Assembly (NCBI RefSeq): GCF_019100565.1 | Contig: NZ_JAHRID010000003.1 | Location: 124,001-188,000, forward strand | Direction: 5' to 3' | Source: Arsukibacterium indicum | GTDB taxonomy: Bacteria; Pseudomonadota; Gammaproteobacteria; Enterobacterales; Alteromonadaceae | Length of the DNA stretch: 64,000 bases | Part shown: piece by piece, positions 8,309 to 16,089 of the stretch | Numbering within the stretch: position 1 is the first letter of the stretch | Layout of the letters: each line of letters starts with the position of its first letter | The notes under the pieces: generated by a model | Told to the model about the DNA's origin: nothing | Seen by the model: only the letters and a program-made list of their open reading frames with translations | Database searches by the model: none | Translations under genes and position numbers: made by a program

Positions 8309-8686
8309 CTAATTGAGCGAATTTATTATTGGACAGGAATTGGGGTCTTGATTGGCTTTGCAAGAATTTGTCATATCTTGAATCACTTGTTCTAGCCGTT
8401 GCAAATCGGCAATTTTTTCTCGGATCAGCTCAAGCTTGTGTAACCCCATCGATTCGACATCAGCGCAGTTTCCACTCATAGACATGAGTGAAGCGATTTC
8501 ATCAAGTGTAAAGCCCAAAGCTTTAGCTTTTAATATGAATTTAAGTTGATTGATGTGAGTTTTGTCATATATACGATAACCATTATCAGGTCTTGGTGGC
8601 TGCACGATAATCCCTTTACGTTCATAGAATCGGACTGTTTCTACGTTAATGTCTAGTTCTTTAGCCAGCTTTCCAATGGTTTTCAT
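8309..8686 (-). CDS. merR: MerR, mercury-responsive regulator
   Basis: A 125-residue MerR-family protein with an N-terminal winged HTH (residues 1-40, VETVRFYERKG) and a dimerisation helix. The three Hg(II)-binding cysteines are Cys74, Cys109 and Cys118; their spacing (35 and 9 residues) is identical to Cys82/117/126 of Tn501 MerR, so Hg(II) rather than Cu or Zn is the expected ligand. It represses, and on Hg binding activates, the promoter at 8274-8305. The protein is slightly shorter than Tn501 MerR at both ends. Confidence 0.9.
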   Translation of the reverse strand: MKTIGKLAKELDINVETVRFYERKGIIVQPPRPDNGYRIYDKTHINQLKFILKAKALGFTLDEIASLMSMSGNCADVESMGLHKLELIREKIADLQRLEQVIQDMTNSCKANQDPNSCPIINSLN

Positions 8687-8894
8687 AAGTAGATTCTCTT
8701 AAACAACTAGCATCATTTTAACATTATTAGACAAAAGCTGAACTTCCGATAATCGCTCATTCCCGACAGTAGACCTCGGTTGCCAGGCAGCTAAGTGCCA
8801 AGAGCAGACAAAAATAGAAACCCTAGGTATTTTATTTGGTAGTATCTGTCTACATACATGTTAACCTGATAATCTTAAATTGGTGCTTTGATTT

Positions 8895-9602
8895 ATGCTC
8901 GACGCATTATGTATTCGTTCTTATAGCACTAAGCCCACCAATCACTCACATGACTATTACCAATTGGTTTTGCCACTCCGTGGCGTGATAGTTATTAAAG
9001 TCGGAAGTTTTAGCGGCAGAGTCGCAGCGGGTGAATGTGTAGTAGTAAGGAAGCATGAAGCACATCTTTTTAATGCAAACCCTGAAGCGCTATTTGTCGT
9101 CGCAGATATGAGCGAGCTTCCTGAAAATATTAATTTTTTTGATGGTACTGTTTTCACGATTTCAAAATCACTTTCCTGCTATCTGTCATTTATAGAAGCG
9201 CAATTACAGCTTCAGCTAAATGCTGAACTAGAGCGATCTATGTACAAAACATTTTATCTCTTGCTAGCAGAACAGGAACTGCTTCCGAAGCTGGATAGTC
9301 GTATTGTCAGCGCAATGCGCTACATTCAAGAGAACCTTCAAGAGACGTTAACGATAAACCTACTAGCAAAAGTAGCGTGCCTTAGCGGCACACAACTTAA
9401 ATTTTTATTTAAAAAGCAAACTGGTTTGACTGTTAATAGCTATATCACCAAGTTACGGATGGAAAAAGCTCAGGCAGTGCTTAGACATACGGATTTTACT
9501 GTTCAACTGGTCGGTGAAATGGTCGGCTATCCTGAGCTATCCGCATTTAGCCGTAAATTCACTCAATACTTTGGATTTCCTCCGACGCATTTTAAGAAAT
9601 AA
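8895..9602 (+). CDS. AraC-family transcriptional regulator
   Basis: A 235-residue protein with an N-terminal cupin-like effector domain (HDYYQLVLPLRGVIVIKVG near residues 19-37) and a C-terminal AraC double HTH (about residues 135-233; LAKVACLSGTQLKFLFKK and VGEMVGYPELSAFSRKF). It stands 106 bp before a DMT transporter in the same direction, a common regulator-exporter pairing, so it probably controls that gene. The inducer is unknown. The RBS is weak, and codon use is more A/T-rich than in the core genes nearby. The 208-bp gap to merR holds both divergent promoters. Confidence 0.9.
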   Translation: MLDALCIRSYSTKPTNHSHDYYQLVLPLRGVIVIKVGSFSGRVAAGECVVVRKHEAHLFNANPEALFVVADMSELPENINFFDGTVFTISKSLSCYLSFIEAQLQLQLNAELERSMYKTFYLLLAEQELLPKLDSRIVSAMRYIQENLQETLTINLLAKVACLSGTQLKFLFKKQTGLTVNSYITKLRMEKAQAVLRHTDFTVQLVGEMVGYPELSAFSRKFTQYFGFPPTHFKK

Positions 9603-9708
9603 CTTCCGTCTGAATCGACAACAAATACGTCCTTATAGCCAAATGTTTAATCTATAACACTTGTACCATCTCACCACTTTGGTTAATTGGTAGTTAAGGA
9701 TAGCGGCG

Positions 9709-10617
9709 ATGTCAATAAATTCTCGTTTTAACGGCGCTCTGGCAATTGTCTTTGCGAGCTTGCTTTGGGGAACAACGGGGACGGTAGCTCATTTCGCATC
9801 GAACGTAAGCCCTTTAGCAATAGGCGCTTTCGCTATGGGGTTTGGTGGCATTTTTTTATGTGCTAATGCCGCAAAGAGCTTAGTGCATGACTTATCAAAA
9901 ATGCGAAAAATGCCGGTTATCCTTGTTGCTGGGAGCATATGTGTAGCGGTGTACCCGTTAGCATTTTATACATCTATGCGTTGGTCTGGCGTTACTATAG
10001 GTACTTTAGTATCTATCGCTAGTGCACCGCTTTTTTCAGTGATTCTGGAGCGTCTTTTTTGCCAAAAACCTTTCTCTTGGAAATGGGGAGTTAGCTTCGT
10101 GTTAGGTGCTGGAGGTGTTTTGTTGTTGAGTTCAGGAAAAACATCAAGGGAAGTCATCGAGATGGATACTCACCTACAGCAAATTGGTGTTTGTCTTGGC
10201 TTGGTAGCTGGACTGACTTATGCAGGTTATTCATTGGCAGTGAAATCCATGATAAATTCGGGAGTCAATTCAAGATCTGCGATGGCTGGGTTATTTGGTC
10301 TTGCAGCACTCATCCTATTACCTTCATTATTTGTTACCGGCGAAAACCTGTTCGTTTCAGCCGGAAATACAATTGTTGCTCTTTATATGGCTATTATCCC
10401 CATGTTTTTTGGCTACTTATTATATGGTTATGGGCTTCGGTCTATCGATGCAAGTAAGGCAACGTTGATCACTTTAATAGAGCCATTAATTGCTGCAATT
10501 TTAGCAGTCTGGATTCTTGACGAAACATTTAGACCAATAGGTTGGCTGGGTATGATGCTTGTGTGTGCATGCCTATTAATCCAGTCAGTCAAAATAGAGA
10601 GCAGAGCTTCAAGTTGA
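9709..10617 (+). CDS. EamA/DMT-family transporter
   Basis: A 302-residue inner-membrane protein with ten predicted spans arranged as two EamA repeats (first LLWGTTGTVAHF near residue 18; second with ALYMAIIPMFFGYLLYGYGL and LITLIEPLIAAILA near residues 225-265). DMT proteins export metabolites, amino acids or drugs. The substrate is not evident. The gene is A/T-rich like its AraC neighbour, so the pair was probably acquired together. A strong stem-loop follows at 10716. Confidence 0.9.
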   Translation: MSINSRFNGALAIVFASLLWGTTGTVAHFASNVSPLAIGAFAMGFGGIFLCANAAKSLVHDLSKMRKMPVILVAGSICVAVYPLAFYTSMRWSGVTIGTLVSIASAPLFSVILERLFCQKPFSWKWGVSFVLGAGGVLLLSSGKTSREVIEMDTHLQQIGVCLGLVAGLTYAGYSLAVKSMINSGVNSRSAMAGLFGLAALILLPSLFVTGENLFVSAGNTIVALYMAIIPMFFGYLLYGYGLRSIDASKATLITLIEPLIAAILAVWILDETFRPIGWLGMMLVCACLLIQSVKIESRASS

Positions 10618-10715
10618 TCTCTTAAGCGACTAACCGACAAAATGCTGCATGAAGTAATAGCGCTCATAAGGAATAGGTATTCGGCGTAATGTCCGCTTTT
10701 CGCTCTTAGCAGACC

Positions 10716-10749
10716 ATGAAAGAAGCCGGGCAAGCCCGGCTTCTTTCAT
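10716..10749. terminator. Bidirectional rho-independent terminator hairpin
   Basis: A perfect 16-bp inverted repeat around an AA centre, with GCCGGGC and GCCCGGC at the tip and a T-rich descending arm (CTTCTTTCAT). It lies between the end of the DMT gene and the end of the opposing efflux-gene stump and would serve both directions. Confidence 0.8.
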
Positions 10750-10761
10750 AGCAACCCAATG

Positions 10762-11001
10762 TTAAATCAACTGTATCCCACCACCAAAGCTGCGGTAAAT
10801 GGCAACTAAGCGGGTAAAACTTTGCTGTTGCACTACTGCCAGTTGATCGCGGCTGCGCAGCAGTTCGCGCTCGGCGTCGAGCAGGTCTAAAAACTCACCT
10901 GAGCCGGCGTTGTAGCGCTGGCGGGCGATTTGCACCGCTTTGTTACTGGCCTGCCATTGCAGTTGGTGCTTAGCTGCGGCCCGAAGCTTAGAACTCGCCA
11001 C
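10762..11001 (-). pseudogene. C-terminal remnant of a TolC/NodT-type outer-membrane efflux gene
   Basis: Only about 79 residues are left of a family of about 450-500. The remnant reads as the last coiled-coil helix and tail of an outer-membrane factor: ARQRYNAGSGEFLDLLDAER, then VAIYRSFGGG. The frame opens at a GTG at 11001 that is not a credible start. Upstream sequence lies directly in the TetR promoter region, so a deletion has apparently removed the adaptor and pump genes and most of this gene, leaving the divergent regulator. Confidence 0.75.
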
Positions 11002-11053
11002 TTACCCGCCAATATGTACTAAGCGGTAAGTAACCCTTACTGGACAAGGGTTA
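11000..11053. promoter_or_regulatory. Two dyads in the tetR control region
   Basis: Two inverted repeats: ACTTACC (11000-11006) with GGTAAGT (11025-11031), and TAACCCTT (11031-11038) with AAGGGTTA (11046-11053). They lie between the efflux stump and the TetR start and are the plausible operator area of that regulator. Confidence 0.45.
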
Positions 11054-11099
11054 TTTTGCTGTTTACTATACCAGCACGTTTTAATGCAGGAGTGGATTT

Positions 11100-11714
11100 A
11101 TGTCAGTAGTAAGTTGCACACCAAGTATGGGCCGGCCACGGGCTTTTGACGTTGACACTGCTCTGGAGAAAGCACTGGATGTGTTTTGGCGCAAAGGGTA
11201 CGACGGTACCTCGCTGTCTGACCTGACTGAAGCCATGGGCATTAATAAACCCAGCTTATATGCTGCCTTTGGCAACAAAGAACAGTTATTTTTAAAAGCG
11301 ATAGAGTTATATGAAAGCCGGCCTTGCGCGTTTTTCCTGCAGGCGTTGGAAAAGCCTACCGCCTATCAGGTGGCCGAGCATATGCTGTATGGCGCAGCCA
11401 TGAACATGGCTGATCAGGCTCATCCGCAAGGTTGTGTGGTGGTACAGGGTGCCTTGTCATGCAGCGAAGCCGCCGCCACAGTAAAAGAAGCCCTACTTAA
11501 CCGCCGCGTTGAAGGCGAACAAAAACTGCGTGCACGCTTTGAGCAAGCCAAACTTGACGGCGATTTACCCGCCACTGCCGATGCTGAAACCTTAGCTCGT
11601 TATCTGGGTACCGTGCTGCAGGGCATGGCTATTCAGGCCAATAACGGCGCCACGTCTGAGCAACTGCGTCAGGTTGCAGCAATGACGTTGCAGGCGTTTC
11701 CCCGCAACAACTAA
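11100..11714 (+). CDS. TetR-family regulator
   Basis: A 204-residue protein with a typical TetR N-terminal HTH (GRPRAFDVDTALEKALDVFW, then TSLSDLTEAMGINKPSLYAAFGNKEQLF, residues 11-63) and a helical ligand domain. CAGGAG precedes the ATG at 11100; ATG 11127 is a possible internal start. It faces the stump of an efflux operon and probably regulated it; its target may now be elsewhere. A hairpin follows the stop. Confidence 0.9.
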   Translation: MSVVSCTPSMGRPRAFDVDTALEKALDVFWRKGYDGTSLSDLTEAMGINKPSLYAAFGNKEQLFLKAIELYESRPCAFFLQALEKPTAYQVAEHMLYGAAMNMADQAHPQGCVVVQGALSCSEAAATVKEALLNRRVEGEQKLRARFEQAKLDGDLPATADAETLARYLGTVLQGMAIQANNGATSEQLRQVAAMTLQAFPRNN

Positions 11715-11718
11715 CCTT

Positions 11719-11760
11719 AGTGGCGGGGTAAAATAAATATTCTGCCCCGCTACTGTTTTA
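11719..11760 (+). terminator. Stem-loop after tetR
   Basis: A 10-bp stem (AGTGGCGGGG with CCCCGCTACT, one G-T pair) with a 16-nt A/T-rich loop, followed by GTTTTA. A second hairpin, TAGCGCC/GGCGCTA, lies at 11759-11778. They are the likely end of the tetR transcript. Confidence 0.6.
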
Positions 11761-11815
11761 GCGCCCGTTAAGGCGCTATGATCAGCGCCTTTATTGCTGT
11801 CTGCGCCTCCTTGCT

Positions 11816-12742
11816 ATGAAAAATGCCCTGCTTTACCTTATTACTGTTCTTATCTGGGGATCGACCTGGTTCGCCATCGAGTTTCAGCTGGGTGAAGTGG
11901 CAGTAGAAGTATCGTTAACTTACCGCTTTGTGTTATCGGCTCTACTGATGTGGCTGTTTTGCTGGTGGCGCCGCCTGCCTATGCGTTTTAGTGCTAAAGA
12001 TCATGGTTTTATCGCCCTGCTGGCCCTGTTTAACTTTGCTTTAAACTATATTCTGATTTATCAGGCACAGCAGTATTTAACCTCTGCTATGACCGCCATC
12101 GCTTTTACCACTATGTTGTTGATGAATATCATTAATACCCGGTTATTTTTTGGTAAGCCGGTAGCAAAACGTATTTATTTTGGCGCCCTGATGGGCATTG
12201 CCGGCATTGTGGTACTGTTCTACCCCGATTTAGATGGCCTGGACTTTACCAATGCCAGTTTAATTGGCCTGGTGCTGGTGCTGGGCAGTGCACTTAGTGC
12301 CTCACTGGGCAATATGGCCAGCGTCCGCAACTCCCGCGCTGGTTTACCGATCACTCAGGTTAATGCCTGGGGCATGCTGTATGGTGCGGTAGGCCTTACC
12401 TTGCTGGTGTTGATCAGCGGTACGCCTTTTACTTTCAGCACCTCGCCGGCGTTTATTATCTCGTTGCTGTACTTAGCGGTGTTTGGTTCAGTGATAGCAT
12501 TCGCTACTTATTTTGCTTTGTTAAAAGGCATGGGCCCGGAAAAAGCCAGCTACACCATAGTACTGTTTCCGCTGGTGGCGGTAGTGCTTAGCACCCTGTT
12601 TGAAGACTTTGTCTGGAGTAGCTATACCTTTAGCGGTTTTGCGTTAGTGCTGCTTGGCAACGCACTCGTTTTGACGCCTTTTTCCAAAATCAAAGCGCTG
12701 CTGTTTAAACCTAAATTACCGGTGCAGCCAGTATTGCCGTAA
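11816..12742 (+). CDS. EamA/DMT-family transporter
   Basis: A 308-residue inner-membrane protein with ten hydrophobic spans in two EamA repeats (LIWGSTWFAIEFQLG near residue 11; GMGPEKASYTIVLFPLVAVV near residue 240). The WGSTW signature places it with the YdcZ/RhaT-type exporters. The substrate is unknown. The start has no clear RBS. Its 3' end is overlapped on the other strand by 121 bp of the MepM-like reading frame. Confidence 0.9.
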   Translation: MKNALLYLITVLIWGSTWFAIEFQLGEVAVEVSLTYRFVLSALLMWLFCWWRRLPMRFSAKDHGFIALLALFNFALNYILIYQAQQYLTSAMTAIAFTTMLLMNIINTRLFFGKPVAKRIYFGALMGIAGIVVLFYPDLDGLDFTNASLIGLVLVLGSALSASLGNMASVRNSRAGLPITQVNAWGMLYGAVGLTLLVLISGTPFTFSTSPAFIISLLYLAVFGSVIAFATYFALLKGMGPEKASYTIVLFPLVAVVLSTLFEDFVWSSYTFSGFALVLLGNALVLTPFSKIKALLFKPKLPVQPVLP

Positions 12743-14112
12743 AACTTGCTGACAGTACCTACAGAGCAGCCTTGCTGTACCAGCATCGTTTCCTGATCCA
12801 TTTGTTTAATCATAAAGGCTACCCGCTGCAAAAAAGCATCGCGGCTGTCAGCCGGGATCGGCTCTGCCAGCGGTATTTGGGCTTTCATCGGGTTTACCGG
12901 CCGGTTATTAATATGCAACTCGTAATGCAGGTGGGCCCCGGTTACCCGGCCACTGGCGCCAGACAACCCAATACGCTGGCCACGCTCTACCCGCTGGCCG
13001 GGCCTGACCAGGCTTTTATGCAGATGCAGATAACGGGTTTTATACTGGCCATAATGCTGAATTTCGATATAGCGACCGGCGTAGGGGTGGTTTTCTACCC
13101 GGATAACCTTACCCTCGGCCGCCGCCAGTACCGGTGTGCCGGTTGGCGTCGCAAAATCAGTGCCGTTGTGCGGCTGTACCCGGCCGGTTACCGGGTGCAG
13201 CCGGCGCGGATTAAAATCATCACTTATCCGATAGTTTCGGGCCAACGGCACCCGCATAAAGGCGCGCTGCAGGCTTTCACCACTGGCATCATAAAACTGG
13301 CCATTGTCATGCAAAAATGCACTGAGCTGCTGGCGACGGTTAAACAGCCGTACCCCTTCAATCCGGCTCAGACCAGTTGCGGTGTCGCCAACATAGTTGT
13401 CGCTTCGAACCACCTGAAAACGGGCGCCCGCCTGAATGTCGCGCGAGAAATTAAGCCGCTCCCGGAATAGCTGATGCACGGTGGCAATGTCGGCATCACT
13501 TAATCCGGCCTGTTTCGCCGATTGATAAAAACTACCGGCTATTGTGCCTGTCAGGGTGCTGCTCTGCCACTCGCCGGGATCAAGCAGCTCCTGATAACTG
13601 AATTCGCCATCGGCTTCACGCTGATACAGCACCCGGTGACCAGCATGGATAAACAGCTCCATCGCCTGCAATTGCTGATTGTCATCCAGCTGAAAGGTCA
13701 GATTATTACCTGGTCGCAGAACATCCAGCGCTAACAGCGATTGATCAGCAGCCATTATCTGCTGCATTTGCTGCTGGCTGAAACCCTGAGCTGAGAAAAT
13801 ACGGCTTAAACTGTCACCGGGTTCGATAGCGTAATGGCGGATGTGCTCATTCTGAGATTGCAGCACTGACGCTAATAAGCCCTTTGTCTGCTGCCAGTTA
13901 TCGCTAAGCTGAGTCATCTGCCAGCTGCGCCAGCCTTCGGCCACCAGGCCGGGCATTACCACTGCCGTTACCGGTGCCGGGGTACTGCGGGGCGCAGGCC
14001 AGAAGGTAACTATCAGGGTCAGCAGCGACAGTAGCAGCATGACCCGCCGGTGACGGGCAGGAATATCAGCTAAACGGGCCAGGCGTGCAGCAAGCTGCAA
14101 AGGTTTTGGCAT
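12622..14112 (-). CDS. MepM-like M23 murein endopeptidase, with antisense C-terminal extension
   Basis: A 496-residue protein with an N-terminal membrane anchor (about residues 24-43), a LysM-like domain (HYAIEPGDSLSRIFSAQGFS, near residue 93), a Csd3-type middle domain and an M23 domain with zinc ligands in HNGTDF (near 320) and HLHYE (near 400). It would cleave peptide cross-links of peptidoglycan in the periplasm. MepM is normally about 440 residues. The last 40 codons here are antisense to the EamA gene, and in another frame a TAG stop occurs just before that overlap, so a small indel or stop loss may have extended the frame. It is probably cotranscribed with the M56-M23 gene (63-bp gap). 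Confidence 0.88.
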   Translation of the reverse strand: MPKPLQLAARLARLADIPARHRRVMLLLSLLTLIVTFWPAPRSTPAPVTAVVMPGLVAEGWRSWQMTQLSDNWQQTKGLLASVLQSQNEHIRHYAIEPGDSLSRIFSAQGFSQQQMQQIMAADQSLLALDVLRPGNNLTFQLDDNQQLQAMELFIHAGHRVLYQREADGEFSYQELLDPGEWQSSTLTGTIAGSFYQSAKQAGLSDADIATVHQLFRERLNFSRDIQAGARFQVVRSDNYVGDTATGLSRIEGVRLFNRRQQLSAFLHDNGQFYDASGESLQRAFMRVPLARNYRISDDFNPRRLHPVTGRVQPHNGTDFATPTGTPVLAAAEGKVIRVENHPYAGRYIEIQHYGQYKTRYLHLHKSLVRPGQRVERGQRIGLSGASGRVTGAHLHYELHINNRPVNPMKAQIPLAEPIPADSRDAFLQRVAFMIKQMDQETMLVQQGCSVGTVSKFYGNTGCTGNLGLNSSALILEKGVKTSALPSSTNAKPLKV

Positions 14113-14175
14113 TGTTCAGGGCTCCATCATTAATTTGTTATCAGTGAAACGTGGCATTAAAAAAGCGGTCATTGA

Positions 14176-15558
14176 TTAAGGCAGCACCAGATAGCTGGCC
14201 GGATCCTGCTGAACGCCATTGTGCAATATCTCAAAATGCAAATGCGGCCCGGTCACCCGGCCGCTGGTACCTACTGTACCTACCGGCTCACCTGCATCAA
14301 TACTCTGGCCCGCTGTAACGCTAAATTCATTCAGATGAGCATATAAAGTCTGGTAGCCATGGCCATGATCTATCAGCACTACGTTGCCATAGCGGCTGTT
14401 CAGGCTGCGGGCATCGGCAATCAGCACCCTGCCTTGCTGGCTGGCTTTAACCGTAACCCCGCTGGCAGCAACGAAATCCAGGCCCTGATGTGGCCGGTTT
14501 TGCCTGATGGGATGTCGCTCGGCATAAAATGAACTTACCACTGGCTGACTAAGCGGCAATAGCCACTGCTGCGGCGGCGCATTGTAGCCTAAAGCCACGC
14601 TGCTAAGCTGCAACAAAAATGCACTGCCAACAAAAACAACGCCAATTCGCCATTTTTGCCAGTCAGACAACGGCTGCGGCCCTTTAAATAACTGCTGCAA
14701 GCGCTGCCGGTAAAAAGTCGACCCCGCGCTGCCATGGATAAAGCCAGCGGCCAGGCCAGGCAACCGGCTGGGCCGGCTGAGCTTTAAACTGTTCAGTAAG
14801 GTTTGACCATACACTGCCGCCCGTTCAGGTTGGCTGGCTAATACTGCCTGATCAACCGCCAGTTCAATACTTCGCACAAAAGCCTGTTCAATCCGTTTTA
14901 ATACTGGCATAAACCAGCAACAGGCAACCAGTAGCCGCAGCAGAATTAACTGTTGAGGGTCGTGTCGGTTCAGATGTACCAGCTCATGTGCAATTAACAA
15001 ATGGCGCTGCTCTGCGGGCAATTGCCAGATGTAGGTTGGTACGACTAATACCATATGCCGCCAGCCGGCAATAAAAGGCGATACCGCAGCCTGGGTTTGC
15101 CTAATTTCAAGCTGCGGATAGGTTGTCTGTTGCGCCGGGGTTAATACACTCGCCGCAGCCAGTGGTTCGGTTAAGCTGATTAACTGTTGTAACTGCCGCC
15201 ACTGTTTGATCACCCGCCCTAAACGCCACAAACTCACCATAGCCACCGATGCCAGCAGCCCGCGCCAGAACCAGGCCAATGCCACCGGCTGCTCAGTTAG
15301 ACCTGGGTGAGCTGGCTGGGCAGCTAAGGATTGCACGGCGTACAGCGTGTCATGCAGCAAAACGGAGGGAATAGCAAAGTACTGGCCCACTTGCGGTAGC
15401 GGTAATAACGGCAAAAAACATGAGCCCAGCAACCACCAGTAAAATGCCGGCCATTGCTGCAAGCCGGAGATTTTTTTCAGCAGATACTGACTGGCCCACC
15501 ACAGCAACACCGCCCAGACACTGCACAACAGCAACGACAATAACAGTTGCAAAGCCAT
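14176..15558 (-). CDS. M56-M23 fusion: BlaR1-like membrane protease with LytM-type domain
   Basis: A 460-residue protein starting one base after the BlaI stop (TAG-C-ATG). The N-terminal part is a BlaR1/MecR1-type M56 metalloprotease with membrane spans and zinc motif HELVH (191-195), third ligand in IELAVDQAVL (Glu232), and a later span near residue 315. In BlaR1 a penicillin-binding sensor follows that span. Here it is replaced by a periplasmic M23/LytM domain with HQGLDF (His357, Asp361) and HLHFE (His439, His441), all zinc ligands present. Inferred role: senses or cuts cell wall outside and releases BlaI repression inside. Confidence 0.85.
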   Translation of the reverse strand: MALQLLLSLLLCSVWAVLLWWASQYLLKKISGLQQWPAFYWWLLGSCFLPLLPLPQVGQYFAIPSVLLHDTLYAVQSLAAQPAHPGLTEQPVALAWFWRGLLASVAMVSLWRLGRVIKQWRQLQQLISLTEPLAAASVLTPAQQTTYPQLEIRQTQAAVSPFIAGWRHMVLVVPTYIWQLPAEQRHLLIAHELVHLNRHDPQQLILLRLLVACCWFMPVLKRIEQAFVRSIELAVDQAVLASQPERAAVYGQTLLNSLKLSRPSRLPGLAAGFIHGSAGSTFYRQRLQQLFKGPQPLSDWQKWRIGVVFVGSAFLLQLSSVALGYNAPPQQWLLPLSQPVVSSFYAERHPIRQNRPHQGLDFVAASGVTVKASQQGRVLIADARSLNSRYGNVVLIDHGHGYQTLYAHLNEFSVTAGQSIDAGEPVGTVGTSGRVTGPHLHFEILHNGVQQDPASYLVLP

Positions 15559-15559
15559 G

Positions 15560-15955
15560 CTACCGATCCTTATCTGCTGCGGATTGCTCAGTACCGGCCA
15601 ACTGTTGCAGCAGTTTTTCCAGATCGGCCATTTCACTGGCATTCACCAGTTTGCTATTGGCAAACATTGCCACCGGCAATGGCTCTTTTATTTCAAAAAC
15701 CCGGTTCGCGAAATCCTGTACGTAAGCTGCCAGAGTCGGCATTTTATCCAGCATAGCGGTATAGGTGTTTTTGTTACCGCTGCTGCTGCAGCTAATAAAC
15801 CCCTTTGCTCCCATTCGCTCCAGTGTTTTGCGGGTAGATGAATAGCCCCAGCCCAGCACAGGCGCCAGCTCATCATGCAGCTCACGCGCAGTAAGCGGTT
15901 GTTTTTGCCAGAGTAACTTCAGAATTTCCAGCTCTGGTGCGGTAGGCTGTTGCAT
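15560..15955 (-). CDS. BlaI/MecI-family repressor
   Basis: A 131-residue winged-helix repressor: TAPELEILKLLWQKQPLTAREL at the N terminus, then SSTRKTLERMGAKGFI for the recognition helix and wing, and a helical dimerisation tail. The start is set at the ATG giving MQQPTAPELE; an upstream ATG at 16033 would run through the operators. In the beta-lactamase systems the partner M56 protease cleaves BlaI to relieve repression; the partner gene here follows immediately. Two BlaI-type dyads lie just upstream, so the operon is probably autoregulated. Confidence 0.9.
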   Translation of the reverse strand: MQQPTAPELEILKLLWQKQPLTARELHDELAPVLGWGYSSTRKTLERMGAKGFISCSSSGNKNTYTAMLDKMPTLAAYVQDFANRVFEIKEPLPVAMFANSKLVNASEMADLEKLLQQLAGTEQSAADKDR

Positions 15956-15991
15956 AGAATAGTGTTCAGAAATTAACGAATAGCGCCAGAT

Positions 15992-16007
15992 TGCGACATT
16001 TGTCGCA
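15992..16007. promoter_or_regulatory. BlaI-type operator 1
   Basis: Perfect dyad TGCGACA-TT-TGTCGCA, 37 bp upstream of the blaI-like start. It resembles the TACA/TGTA-type sites of BlaI and MecI. A TTGACA candidate -35 (minus strand, 16017-16012) lies between this site and operator 2. Confidence 0.75.
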
Positions 16008-16025
16008 GCAATGTCAAGCAGAATC

Positions 16026-16041
16026 TGCGACAAATGTCACA
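16026..16041. promoter_or_regulatory. BlaI-type operator 2
   Basis: Dyad TGCGACA-AA-TGTCACA, the same sequence as operator 1 with one arm mismatch. Its centre is 34 bp, about three helical turns, from operator 1. Paired dyads of this kind are typical of BlaI-controlled promoters. Confidence 0.7.
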
Positions 16042-16089
16042 GAAGGTAACTTATCGCAGTTTTCTGGCAGTATTAAGCCATCTCACCCA

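Noticed and set aside
8895..10617. Linking the AraC regulator and DMT transporter to mercury resistance
   Set aside because: They are divergent from merR with their own promoter region and show no metal motifs; proximity alone is not support.
12772..13470. A 232-codon plus-strand frame
   Set aside because: It is the antisense shadow of the MepM-like gene, whose domains and zinc motifs are clear on the other strand.
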